From: Trichomonas tenax
Taxonomy: Eukaryota; Parabasalia; Trichomonadida; Trichomonadidae
NCBI GenBank assembly: GCA_023091735.1
Contig: JALKBU010000193.1
Coordinates: 1-62,936, forward strand
DNA: 62,936 bases
Reading direction: 5' to 3'
How positions within the stretch are numbered: the stretch's first letter is position 1; each line of letters begins with the position of its first letter. Below the pieces are notes generated by a model. The model ran no database searches. It was not told the origin of the DNA and saw only the letters and a list, made by a program, of their open reading frames with translations. Below, in pieces: positions 9,302-18,317 of the stretch. Both the position numbers and the translations under genes were made by a program.

Positions 9302-9628
9302 GTGAAAAATTTAATTAGTATGATGCGCTTATTTGTAAATTTTTACATGTCAAAATAAATTGTAAAAAGTTTACGTGTCGAAAAATAATAAATCTGTTTT
9401 ATTGTTTTATCAATGGATAGTCATTGGCAATTTATAACTAAATTTCGATTTTGAAATGAAAATATATGATTTTCAAAAGAAATTTGAAAAAAGTTTGTGG
9501 TATTGAATCCAATAACTTCACATATACATATATCCAACTATTGATGCAAACGTGACAGCAATAACTTGACAATACGTTTTAATAATATAAAAAAAATATG
9601 AAATACAATAAGAAACGGATAATGAAGA
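9302..9628. promoter_or_regulatory. MSH5 upstream region with two TGNCATGTAAA elements
   Basis: This 327-bp spacer lies between the MSH5 start and the 3' end of the CK2-like gene. TTTACATGTCA at 9342-9352 and TTTACGTGTCG at 9370-9380 both point toward MSH5 and are 28 bp apart. The rest (9381-9628) is AT-rich and shows nothing else. Confidence 0.5.
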
Positions 9629-10657
9629 TTACTCTTTTCTATGCATCTTGGCACGAAGCGGATCAAAGAACTTATGCTGAAGAGCTTCTGCAGCAGTAAT
9701 TCGCTCTTCGTGATCAACTGTTAGCAATTTCTGCAATAAGTCAAGCGCCTCTGGGTTATTCTTGGACTGATTGAACGATGGGTTCTGTGTGAGTTTGTTA
9801 AACTGAGGCTGTTGAACGTTTGGAAGATTTCCTTGCATTTCTGATGTGAGTTGAAGGCCGTATTTGTTGACGTATGCGTGAATAGCATTTGTTCCACATA
9901 CTGAAGCAACGTCGCAAACCATCTCATCGATATCTCTTCCTTCGAAAAATGGAAAACGAACAAGCATTTCCGCCAAAATGCAACCAGCGCCCCAAACATC
10001 GATTCCATAGTCGTAGTACTGATAATTAAGGAGTAATTCTGGTGCTTTATATCTTAATGTAGAAACACGAGGAGAATATGGTTCTTTTGCAACGTACATG
10101 TCACCAAGACCCCAGTCGATGAGTTTCATTGACTTTCTGTTCTTGGCAAAAAGCATATTTCCTGGTTTAACATCTCTGTGCATAATTCCACGCTTATGGC
10201 TTTCATCGAGACATGAAAGTAACTGCCACATTAAAAGCCTGATATTTTCTAGTGTTAACTTTGGAAATAGAGTTCTTGGTGACTCAGATTTCAAATAATC
10301 TGTAATAATCGAGATTGTATCTGTCAACGGGTCGCTAACAACACCGTATAATTGAACTGTATTCGGAATATCTTTGACTTTTGTTAATAGGCAAATCTCT
10401 TTCTGTATTTTATAAAACGGAACATTTTTAAGTGTTTTAATTGCGCATTTCTTTTTACCGTCCATACGCCCGAGGAAAACAGTTGAATATTTTCCAGTTC
10501 CAACTGGTGAAACTACTTGGAAACGTTCAATATCTGTATACTCGATCTGAAAATTCTCAATCATCGAATCGAGTTCATTGGCGTCTTTAATGACGTCGTT
10601 GTAGACCTTAGAAACGGATATCTTGTTGTAAGTGGGCGTCTTTAACTGATTACTCAT
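9629..10657 (-). CDS. casein kinase 2 catalytic subunit (alpha)-like kinase
   Basis: Starting at Met 10657 (MSNQLKTPTY) the protein has 342 residues, normal for CK2-alpha. It has a glycine loop GTGKYSTV (53-60), the AIK lysine (Lys74), HRDVKPGN (160-167) and the DWG motif (181-183) that marks CK2 in place of DFG. YRYKAPELLL-like and YDYGIDVWGAG segments match the CK2 activation region. It should be a constitutively active acidophilic Ser/Thr kinase. An open frame runs 40 codons further upstream to 10777, but those codons lie in promoter-like DNA holding an inverted repeat, so I reject that start. Confidence 0.85.
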   Translation of the reverse strand: MSNQLKTPTYNKISVSKVYNDVIKDANELDSMIENFQIEYTDIERFQVVSPVGTGKYSTVFLGRMDGKKKCAIKTLKNVPFYKIQKEICLLTKVKDIPNTVQLYGVVSDPLTDTISIITDYLKSESPRTLFPKLTLENIRLLMWQLLSCLDESHKRGIMHRDVKPGNMLFAKNRKSMKLIDWGLGDMYVAKEPYSPRVSTLRYKAPELLLNYQYYDYGIDVWGAGCILAEMLVRFPFFEGRDIDEMVCDVASVCGTNAIHAYVNKYGLQLTSEMQGNLPNVQQPQFNKLTQNPSFNQSKNNPEALDLLQKLLTVDHEERITAAEALQHKFFDPLRAKMHRKE

Positions 10658-11341
10658 GAAAAAAAAATGTTTTGAAAAAGTTAACAATAAATTAGAATTC
10701 CTCGAAAAAGGTCTTACTTTTATGTAAATTGTTGGGTATAATAAAGAGTCATGAAAAGTGACGTATTTACATGGCAAATGTGTTTCATTTTGACATGTAA
10801 AATTGATTTATTTATAAAGTATACATTTGCTAATTATTTATAAGTTCGATTAAACTTGTTATAGCATCTGCAAATCTTGTTAGAGAGTCTATCAAGCTTA
10901 ATAGAACTCCCTTTGTTAATATGGCATGCTTTACATGTCAAAACATATTTATAACCGCCATGTAAACAAGTCACTTTTTCGTGACTCTTTATTATACCCT
11001 ACATTACTCTTATGTAAATTATATATTTTTCCAACTAAATTGTCAAAATCGTTAGTTTTCGTTATTTTATTGAAATTTGTGTAGATTCCGTGGATAATTG
11101 GTATTTCAACTATACTTGTACTATGTAAATATATATTTCAAAGTATTTCTAGCTCATCCATGCTTTCAATATTGAATCGAAACATTTTTTTTTAGTTCAG
11201 ATCTTTATATTTAATCATTATGTATAAAAGCTATTTAGAAATGATTTACATTACAATTACTTGTTAATCTTTGTGTTATAAAAAATTATTTTGGATATAT
11301 CTCTATTTTCTTTACTCTCAGTGTATTGTATATAAAATCTA
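10658..11341. other. 684-bp spacer upstream of the CK2-like gene
   Basis: The region separates the CK2 start from the 3' end of NOC3. It holds a large imperfect inverted repeat (10734-10999) annotated separately. The rest is AT-rich and shows no gene. Confidence 0.5.
10734..10999. repeat. inverted promoter-like duplication with ~70-bp arms
   Basis: The left arm (10734-10801) and right arm (10930-10999) are inverted copies. Both carry, in the same order, GGGTATAATAAAGAGTCA, a GTGAC/GTCAC segment, a (T/C)GCCATGTAAA element and a TGACATGTAAA element. The spacer is about 128 bp. Each arm looks like a promoter module. The left arm ends 77 bp upstream of the CK2 ATG. Confidence 0.75.
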
Positions 11342-12898
11342 TTATTCGAGCTCAAACAATTTCGCCTTTTCTGGGAAGGCCTCTCTTGTGAAATGAAGTA
11401 AGTCAACATCGAAGACTCTTGCACTATCATCGAGCTCTTCGAGTGTCCTCTTTGGATCCCAAGTGACCTTCTGCTTAGCATCGTTAAGGTCAGCCTGTCT
11501 GACGTGTGCTGAAGACTTTAAGCCTGCGAGAACTTTAGCAACCTCAGCGACCTTTTCGTTTCTGTGATGTGTAAGTTCAGCAAGTTCCCAATACTTAGCT
11601 GCTGGACCATTGCAGAAGTCTGGGTCAGCACCGTAAATGTTGAAGTCACCCTCTGCTTCGAAGTCAAAGTCCAAAGCTGATGTGAGTTCGAGGTGTGGTG
11701 TCAAAAGCTTCCTCAGTGTTACCAAAATTGTTGTAGCAATATCTGGTGAAGCATGAAGGCTCATGATCATAAGACGCTTAGCAAAAGAAGCAGTACGCGC
11801 TGTATCGATCTGTTCGGAAATGATGTCGAAAAGAGCTAAGAACTCAATGATAGCTGTCTTGTCATCGAGTGCTTCGTAGGCTCTGTTGTAAACTTCTGTG
11901 AAGAAACCTCTGAGATCGACGTTGTATTCGCACTGCTTGCACAAAACAAGTGCTGTATGAGCGGCTGTGATAGAGGATCTAAGTGAGAAACGTGACTGCT
12001 TAAGTGCGGAAACGATTGGAGCAACAAAATCTCTATCAATGAAGATAACATCCTTTCTGATAATCTCCATAGCAGCAATGAAATGTGGCTCAGACTTTGT
12101 TTCCTTGAGGAAACGGAAGACTGTGGCGAAGAGCTGCTCAAGGATGTGTGTCTGCGTAACTTCTGGTCCGTTCTCATCTGTGACAATGTCAGCTTCACGG
12201 AGATCCTTAAGGAGATCCTTGTCTGTGATCTTCTCCTTCTTTTCTTTCTCCTTTTCAGCAGCGGACTTCTGTGGGAATGATTTGAGTTTAATGTCCATGA
12301 GTGTTTGAATGAGCTCAATAGAAACTTCTGGCGATGGTGTTGATGCGATCTTTGTGACGATTTGGAGTGTGTTATGGCCGTTTGGATCAGCTTTGAAGAA
12401 ATCTGAAATATATTTGCAAACTAATTCACGAACATCTTGGTGTGGGCAGCAAGCGAGCTTAACAATTGTATTAATAAGCTGTTTGCCTGTGTTGAATCCT
12501 GGTTTGCCTGTATAAATGAGAGCAATTGCCTTTGCAGCAGATCTCCTGAGAGATGGTTTAGTTTTCTTGCTGAATGCAAGTTTTTCGCAGATTTGGATGA
12601 ATTGGCGAGATGTTTCGAGCAGTGTTGCCTCATAGAGACGGCGTTTGCGAACATCTTGTGATGGATTATCCTTCTCGCTGTGTTTTTCGACAATGTATGA
12701 TGGCAAAAGGTCAATGTAGACCATCGCGAGTGAAAGAATTGCAATTTGTTGAATGGTCGAGGATTCATAATTCTTGCAGTGAACCATCAACATGTTAATA
12801 TTCTCTTTGTAATTATACATTTCTTTCGTTGTCAATTCTGTGCAAATGTGCGCGATTTCTTGTTTAATAGCATTGATTTTCTCAATGTCGTGAGGCAT
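11342..12898 (-). CDS. NOC3: nucleolar complex protein 3 (NOC3, ribosome biogenesis)
   Basis: The 518-residue protein matches the NOC3 family. It has an N-terminal segment IQQIAILSLAMVYIDLLPSY, a central charged region (about 215-240, KEKEKKEKITDKDLLKDLRE) and the C-terminal CBF/Mak21 block with FAKRLMIMSLHASPDIATTI and GADPDFCNGPAAKYWELAELT. It ends in a VTWDP...FDVDLLHFTREAF-like tail. In yeast Noc3 pairs with Noc2 in 60S subunit maturation and also acts in replication licensing. It is shorter than the fungal and animal proteins (about 660-800) because the N-terminus is reduced. The codon use is biased as in well expressed genes. Confidence 0.85.
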   Translation of the reverse strand: MPHDIEKINAIKQEIAHICTELTTKEMYNYKENINMLMVHCKNYESSTIQQIAILSLAMVYIDLLPSYIVEKHSEKDNPSQDVRKRRLYEATLLETSRQFIQICEKLAFSKKTKPSLRRSAAKAIALIYTGKPGFNTGKQLINTIVKLACCPHQDVRELVCKYISDFFKADPNGHNTLQIVTKIASTPSPEVSIELIQTLMDIKLKSFPQKSAAEKEKEKKEKITDKDLLKDLREADIVTDENGPEVTQTHILEQLFATVFRFLKETKSEPHFIAAMEIIRKDVIFIDRDFVAPIVSALKQSRFSLRSSITAAHTALVLCKQCEYNVDLRGFFTEVYNRAYEALDDKTAIIEFLALFDIISEQIDTARTASFAKRLMIMSLHASPDIATTILVTLRKLLTPHLELTSALDFDFEAEGDFNIYGADPDFCNGPAAKYWELAELTHHRNEKVAEVAKVLAGLKSSAHVRQADLNDAKQKVTWDPKRTLEELDDSARVFDVDLLHFTREAFPEKAKLFELE

Positions 12899-13681
12899 CT
12901 TAAATCTGAGACACTTTTACGTCCTAAATCTTCCTGACAAATAAAAAACTTACATAGCATTTGTATTTGGCAAAAAATATTATGTCAAATTTTGATTTAC
13001 TTGGCAAAAAATATTTTTCAATATATGATTTACTTGACAGAGAGGTGGTGTGTCAAATTTTTTTGTGCGTTAAATATTTAACTCAATAGAGACTGCACAG
13101 TTGACTTCTACCCCAATCAAATGTAAGCCAAGGTCTCAGAGAATTAGTTCAATGCGGAGAAAGTGCCAGAAGCTTTCGTTTCTGAAACAATTTTTTTCGA
13201 TTTAATCTGACCATCAAAAATTCGGTAAGAGACAACTACCACAATGATTCAGAAGGTATGACAATTTCATATTCATGCAGAAACATATACCAAAAAAATT
13301 GAAAATATTATCTTTTTCTACATAAGACGAAATTGCTTCAAATCTCCTTCGTTGCTTATATTCTAGTCTGGATTTACATTGATGTTAGTTCCACCGAGTA
13401 ACTATCACTCATTTTTTAGTTAGCCGTTAAAGTCATTTGGAAATTTCCGAAACAAAGCTCATGTATACCATGCTATTAATTGCTACAAGTTTTTGAGCTA
13501 AATTCTAAATTTTATAAAAATTTCAATCTTCTTATTTATCCACGGTGTTAAGCATGTATTCATATGCAGAAACATGTGCATATTGACATCTCATTGTTTG
13601 CTTTCAATGATTTAAGTTTTATTTCGACTTACGTAACAAAATTTGTTTTTTTAGTTCATGGGTCATGAAAATTTTTCAATG
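12899..13681. promoter_or_regulatory. NOC3 upstream region with TGNCANGTAAA elements
   Basis: TTTACTTGGCA at 12996-13006 and TTTACTTGACA at 13029-13039 point toward NOC3; CTTACATAGCA at 12949-12959 is a weaker third copy. The remaining 13040-13681 has slightly more GC than its surroundings around 13090-13210 but no gene or RNA that I can name. It borders the Maverick-like relic. Confidence 0.45.
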
Positions 13682-13976
13682 TTAGGGAAGGTAGGGTATT
13701 CTAACATCTTGAGAACAATAGAAAGTACTGTATCCCTCTATATCAAATGTATTATCTGATAATTTACAATTAGTAATATTATTGATATTATTAAGAAATG
13801 TATTTTTATCATATACATAATTAATAGCATCAGATATAATACCAAATTTATTATTATTTTTAAGAATATCACTATTATAATAATTATATGGAAATACTTC
13901 TTTAGGTCCAGTTGCTAAATTAAACATTTGTGGAAATTCTTTAAGTTTTTTAGGTATAACTGTGTAACTATCTTTA
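13682..13976 (-). pseudogene. Maverick/Polinton protein-primed DNA polymerase B fragment
   Basis: Reading minus-strand DNA from about 13976 gives KDSYTVIPKKLKEFPQ, then MFNLATGPKEVFPYNYY, and so on to a stop at 13682. The same sequence pattern (KDSCTVISKPLKDFPE...TGTKEVFPY) recurs at the right edge of the window, where the adjoining exonuclease motif identifies it as a type B polymerase. Here about 95 codons survive. Upstream, the frame is broken: the DNA joins an unrelated-looking ORF (13915-14130) in another phase. Protein-primed PolB is the hallmark enzyme of Maverick/Polinton elements, which are abundant in T. vaginalis. Confidence 0.65.
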
Positions 13977-14130
13977 AACTATCAGATTCTTCTTTCTTAG
14001 AATTTAATGGTACTTTTCTTTTACGAACTTGTACCTTACCATTTGTTTTAACAACATAATATAACGGATGTTGGATTCCACGTTCTTCATTATCTATAAA
14101 TGATTGCCTTTCGGATTTACTTAAGCTCAT
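13915..14130 (-). pseudogene. relic ORF joined out of frame to the polymerase fragment
   Basis: The frame opens MSLSKSERQSFIDNEERGIQ and is basic (VQVRKRKVPLNSKKEE) for about 50 codons. It then crosses into the polymerase fragment in the wrong phase and soon stops. The first part may be the N-terminus of the polymerase gene itself, with the middle deleted, or another Maverick gene. I cannot tell which. Confidence 0.45.
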
Positions 14131-14168
14131 TTAATTAGAAATAAAATCAAAAGTTTTATCTTATTAAA

Positions 14169-14387
14169 ATGTCAGATACAATTAACATCCAATCACTTAG
14201 AGATGAAATTAAACAAGAAATTCTAAAGGAATTATCAAATGATAAATCAAAGAAGCTTAAACAAGATAAACCTAAAAGAAAGTGTACATAAAAACAATTA
14301 GCTGCGTTGGCTGCTGGTAGACAAAAGAACCCAAGACTTCAAAAGAAATCTAAAGATGAAGATTCAGAAATTAGTTATGATATTTAA
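14169..14387 (+). pseudogene. small lysine-rich relic ORF with one in-frame stop
   Basis: From ATG 14169 the frame gives 40 residues (MSDTINIQSLRDEIKQEIL...KPKRKCT), then TAA at 14289-14291, then 31 more codons in the same frame (KQLAALAAGRQKNPRLQ...) to TAA at 14385. The amphipathic start and basic tail continue smoothly across the stop, so a single nonsense change broke a 72-codon gene. It lies head-to-head with the relic ORF at 13915-14130, 38 bp apart, consistent with one former Maverick-like element. Confidence 0.5.
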
Positions 14388-14401
14388 TTAATAAATATAT
14401 T

Positions 14402-14671
14402 ATTTTTGTAAATACGTATAGCACAGGTTCCGGAACAGATTACATGCCACTGTACATTGCTGTGGATGCTTGGTATAGAACTGCTTAAAAAATATTTTTA
14501 TTATTTATATTTTTATAAGTAATTACTGAAGGACATGACGAAGTAGATTTTAAAACATTTGGTTATGAAATACCGCTAGATATGAAATAACCAAATGTTT
14601 ATAACTAACTGCGTGATCCTCATCTTGAACTGCCTGAAAATGGTATAATCCTACAACAAATAACTGTTTAA
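14402..14671 (+). pseudogene. further decayed coding fragments next to the Maverick relic
   Basis: Two short stretches look like old coding DNA. At 14408-14488 a frame gives VNTYSTGSGTDYMPLYIAV and ends DAWYRTA-stop. At 14522-14671 a frame gives ITEGHDEVDFKTFGYEIPL, then stops at 14588 and 14606, then LRDPHLELPENGIILQQ. Residue composition is unlike AT-rich noise. I cannot assign a family; membership in the Maverick-like relic is inferred from position. Confidence 0.4.
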
Positions 14672-15080
14672 ATTACACTATAGTAAATAGTATTGTTTAT
14701 TGTTGATTATCTCGCTTCGTATATAATGTTTAGCTAATTTCGAAATATAATAGTATTAATCTAGAGTAAATTTCATTGTTTTATAGATGATATATACTAA
14801 GTATGTATTATATATTCAAATGGCTTATTTATTAATGACTTATCTTCGTTATTCGTTCCAGAAAAATCGAATTAAAGAAAAATTCAAAAAAAAGTCTGCC
14901 GAACATACTAAATATTTGTGTTCTTTTTTGCAAAAATAGGTGGAATATATTTTTTATACCCTTATAAAAATGATCACGTAGATATATAGTATCTATGTTT
15001 CGAATATGGGGCAAAACCGTCTATTTTTGGTTTAAGGCCCTTCCTCTCTTGACAGATAGATTGCGTCAAAATGTGTCAAA
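14672..15080. other. AT-rich spacer upstream of the SEC23-like gene
   Basis: No convincing gene. A minus-strand frame at 14832-15014 is a phenylalanine- and isoleucine-rich translation of AT-rich DNA. The last 30 bp contain TTGACAG and two GTCAAAATG-like repeats immediately before the start codon. Confidence 0.4.
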
Positions 15081-16817
15081 ATGCAATCAACAGTTGGTTA
15101 TCTTCCTATTACAGATGAACTGAAAAAGAAGACACCAATTCCATTAGGAATCGCTGTTTCTCCAACAACTCCTGGAATTGCAACGCAAATTTCAGCGCAA
15201 CAAGAAGAATTAGTTAGATGTCGTGTTTGCCAGGGATATCTTTCTCCTTTCTGTAGCGTGGAGGATGGAAAGTGGCAGTGTTCTATATGTCACTCGAAAT
15301 TACCATATACAGAGAACGAAACATCGAAAGCACAATTAACAAATCCGAATTATCAAGTTTACATACGACATACACAGCATTTTGGTGTAGTAAACTGCAT
15401 ATATCTTTCAACTGAATTCAACGAGAAAGATTTTCAACGAAATAAGCTCGCAGTTATGGGAGTTTTAAGACATCTCCCAGAAAATTCTTATTGTTTAATT
15501 TTCTTGGGTATGCAAAATTATCCCTTGGCTCTGTTAGTACCACCACAGTCATGGACAGGAGCCACTCTCAAGCCAAATGGAGTTGATGATCAGATCACGC
15601 CGGATGCTTTTTCAACACCAAATTGTGTAATAGAGCATCCAAAACAGGAAAGACCTGTTGCCGCTTTTGCGCAATTTAGTTCTGTTGAAGCATTTTTAGG
15701 CTTAGATCTTATGAAATTCTTCTTCACAAAAGAAACAATACCAGCAGCAGAAAGAGCAATTGATAAAATATCGCGTGGTAAAGACAAAAATCCAACATTG
15801 AAGTGCATCGAACTTGCTGGAACAATTACTCGCGCAATGGAAGGAATACCAGTGAGATTTGTATCATTTTTGGATTCTATTCCAAGAACACCGCCGATTT
15901 TAGAAGCGTTACGTCCACTCTATGTTCGTCTTGACTACGTAATTTCAAATGTTACTAAATGCGTTAGCAACACGGCCAAAAATCTTCCAGGCGAAATATA
16001 CATACTATCTAGTGAGAACCCAGGTGGTCAAGGATGTCACATCGCTAAATCTAAAACTGCATACCAACTTGTTTCGAGATGCAGAGCCCATAATTGCGCA
16101 ACAGAATGGAGGGTTGCACCCAATCAACTTACTGATATTAATGATCAAGTTTTATATGTTCCTGTAATATTATCAGATACACAGCCTTTCGCTATCGATG
16201 TTGTTCCTCTTCCTAATCAGAAATCAACTGCCTTCCAAATCACAGCCAAATACATTATTAACGAGGAAAATGGATATTCATCTTTTATCTTCAGAGTTTT
16301 GAACTTTGAAATCAAATCGACAGATAAACAGGAAGAAATTGTGAATTCAACAAATTGGAATGCTGTTATATGGTTTTGGATGCATAAAGTCTATGAAAGA
16401 CCATCACGTGAAGCATTATCAGCGATAATGCGTGGTGCAGCAAACATCATTGCAGAATTTGGCGATGTTAGCGAAGATTTCAAGCGTGGTATATGTTCTT
16501 CTCGTCACTTATATGCTTTAAGCCAAGAACCAATTTTGCATTATATCGGTGGTCAATTAATGTTCACAACACCACCTAATTCACTTAATATCATTGCTAA
16601 GATGGTTGAAAAGGATGGAAAGAAGTTCTTACTCTCAGCAAATGGTGTTATGGAAGAACCAACACCAGATGGATTTCCATCTGAAGCTGCTCGTGAGCTG
16701 CAAAGCCAGTACTCAATATATATGCCAGTTATCTCACCTATCAGCAACAATCTTGCAACAGCTGATGCAGAATACTTAGCAATCCTCGAAAAGCTCATCA
16801 AAAGCCTGAAGAACTAA
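15081..16817 (+). CDS. SEC23: divergent SEC23-family COPII coat protein
   Basis: The 578-residue protein has the Sec23/Sec24 zinc finger with Cys47, Cys50, Cys67 and Cys70 (CRVCQGYLSPFCS...CSIC). A trunk-like domain follows (about 95-310), then a beta-sandwich and helical region and a gelsolin-like C-terminus (about 480-578). Sec23 is the GAP-bearing subunit of the inner COPII coat on ER exit sites. It is much shorter than the usual 750-770 residues, and I do not see a clear arginine finger, so it may be a diverged paralogue. Sec24 is the alternative, but the lack of a long N-terminal extension favours Sec23. The stop reads TAAA. Confidence 0.7.
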   Translation: MQSTVGYLPITDELKKKTPIPLGIAVSPTTPGIATQISAQQEELVRCRVCQGYLSPFCSVEDGKWQCSICHSKLPYTENETSKAQLTNPNYQVYIRHTQHFGVVNCIYLSTEFNEKDFQRNKLAVMGVLRHLPENSYCLIFLGMQNYPLALLVPPQSWTGATLKPNGVDDQITPDAFSTPNCVIEHPKQERPVAAFAQFSSVEAFLGLDLMKFFFTKETIPAAERAIDKISRGKDKNPTLKCIELAGTITRAMEGIPVRFVSFLDSIPRTPPILEALRPLYVRLDYVISNVTKCVSNTAKNLPGEIYILSSENPGGQGCHIAKSKTAYQLVSRCRAHNCATEWRVAPNQLTDINDQVLYVPVILSDTQPFAIDVVPLPNQKSTAFQITAKYIINEENGYSSFIFRVLNFEIKSTDKQEEIVNSTNWNAVIWFWMHKVYERPSREALSAIMRGAANIIAEFGDVSEDFKRGICSSRHLYALSQEPILHYIGGQLMFTTPPNSLNIIAKMVEKDGKKFLLSANGVMEEPTPDGFPSEAARELQSQYSIYMPVISPISNNLATADAEYLAILEKLIKSLKN

Positions 16818-17053
16818 ACTCTTGTTATCTATTGTCTTTCTATATGATTGATATTTCAATAATATTTGATCACAAAACCATCCCTTCATAAAACATAATT
16901 TGGATGAAAAGAAATAAACACACATAAGAAAAATAAATTAAAAATCAATAAATCATGTCGTGAAAATTGATTTTTCTTAATATCAAAAATATAAATGATA
17001 TTATGTGTGGATTTGTAAAAAAGGATCGATTGTATAAATATGCAGCTTTAAAT

Positions 17054-17476
17054 TTAACGGTATGACATCTGTCTGCGGACACGAGCGCCTTGACCACCGA
17101 ACTTCTTTGGCTCCATGCGACGTGGATCAGCAACAAGGAGTGTACGGTCGTATGAGAGGAGAGCGTTCTTGATGTCTGTCTTTGTAGCCTCGTCGACGTA
17201 CTTCTGATAGTAAGCAACGACGGCCTTGGCAACAGCCTGGCGGATAGCGTAGACTTGAGCGACGTGGCCACCACCGTGGACGCGAACGCGGATGTCGAGG
17301 TTAGCCCAGGACTCCTCGCCGATCAACATGAGTGGCTCGAGGATCTTAGCGCGAAGTGTTTCGGAGGAAACCATGTTGATTGGTGTGCCGTTGAGCTTAA
17401 CAAGGCCAGAACCCTCACAGCAGTACGCAACAGCTGTAGCTGTCTTTTTGCGGCCAAAAACTTGGACACTCTTCAT
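17054..17476 (-). CDS. RPS16: 40S ribosomal protein S16 (uS9)
   Basis: The 140-residue protein is a full-length uS9. It begins with [17 protein letters not shown] and has the GLVKLNG turn, the [18 protein letters not shown] segment and [16 protein letters not shown]. It ends QMSYR, the arginine-ended tail that reaches the P-site tRNA. Codons are strongly biased, in the same style as RPS27. The stop reads TAAA. It converges on the SEC23-like gene with a 236-bp spacer, and its upstream side carries a six-copy array of the recurrent promoter element. Confidence 0.97.
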   Translation of the reverse strand: MKSVQVFGRKKTATAVAYCCEGSGLVKLNGTPINMVSSETLRAKILEPLMLIGEESWANLDIRVRVHGGGHVAQVYAIRQAVAKAVVAYYQKYVDEATKTDIKNALLSYDRTLLVADPRRMEPKKFGGQGARVRRQMSYR

Positions 17477-18095
17477 AGAAAGGACGGACCTGTCAAGCCG
17501 AAAAATTCCCTCAATTTTTCAACTTTACAAAATTTGTTGTTAATTCTTTATTTTTTGGAAGTTCAGCTATATGTAGACTCTAAATTATTAAAAAGCTCGA
17601 AACTGAATCATTACATGGCATATTTGAAGTTTACAAATCGGTTTTAACCGAAATTTACGTGTCATAAATGTTGTTTTGAGAAATATACATGCCAAATTTA
17701 ATAATTATGATATTATTTACTTGGCATAAATAGATTTTACTTGACAAAATATCATCCAATAGTAAAGAAGAACATAAATCATGTGTTTGTACATTGCTTC
17801 CCTACGCAATGAATTTGGGTAAGAAACACGACCTGAACTCACCATGATGAAGATTTTCAAGAAAATCAAGATGGAACTATACCGTCGGAGCTAACTTGTA
17901 TGGTATTTGTGATATGCCCTGATTTAAGAAAGGTGCTTTTGCAGTATATCGAATATACAACCTCGAAGAAATTAGTATTTTCAGGACATCATTTATGGCA
18001 TTGGTTATAATTTTTTGTTTATCGTCTTCGTTCGTTGATTGTTAGTTTTGTTGATGAATAATACAAATTTGATTTTTGATTGAATCGGTAATATA
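17477..18095. other. RPS16 upstream spacer
   Basis: The first 130 bp separate the RPS16 start from a promoter array (17610-17746, annotated separately). From 17747 to 18095 I see no gene and no repeat. Confidence 0.5.
17610..17746 (-). promoter_or_regulatory. six-copy TGNCANGTAAA array upstream of RPS16
   Basis: On the plus strand the copies start at 17610 (ATTACATGGCA), 17630 (TTTACAAATCG, weak), 17654 (TTTACGTGTCA), 17684 (TATACATGCCA), 17716 (TTTACTTGGCA) and 17736 (TTTACTTGACA). All point toward RPS16. Spacing is 20, 24, 30, 32 and 20 bp. The nearest copy is about 134 bp from the ATG, farther than in RPS27. Confidence 0.65.
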
Positions 18096-18317
18096 CTAAC
18101 TGTGTTCAAGTTTTGCAAAGTACGATGGAATTTGTGACGTTATGTAATCGATTTTTGTGTTAAACTCGGGAGTTGAAAGATTACAATATTTGCGCATTTG
18201 CTTAAAATCGTATAAAATCTCACTAGAAGTTTCCATTTCAATGGGCCTTTCTTGCTTGCTTGTCATGCTTTGAGAACTTTCTTGAGAGCTGCTGGAATCA
18301 AAAGGGATGTAGTTCAT
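18096..18317 (-). CDS. small hypothetical protein
   Basis: From Met 18317 (MNYIPFDSSSSQESSQ) the frame gives 73 residues; the track of open codons starts five residues earlier. The N-terminus is serine-rich and the rest is mixed charged and aromatic (FKQMRKYCNLSTPEFNTKI), more balanced than chance AT-rich translation. I recognise no family. It may be a real small gene or the 3' remnant of one. Confidence 0.35.
   Translation of the reverse strand: MNYIPFDSSSSQESSQSMTSKQERPIEMETSSEILYDFKQMRKYCNLSTPEFNTKIDYITSQIPSYFAKLEHS

Noticed and set aside
10658..10777. 40-codon upstream extension of the CK2-like protein
   Set aside because: It runs through the promoter inverted repeat and has hydrophobic, non-CK2 sequence; Met 10657 gives the normal family length.
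13090..13210. GC-richer segment with AGAGAATTAG and a CAGAA/TTCTG stem, considered as U6 or another small RNA
   Set aside because: Only a vague resemblance to the U6 ACAGAGA region; no full snRNA, snoRNA or RNase P pattern could be built.
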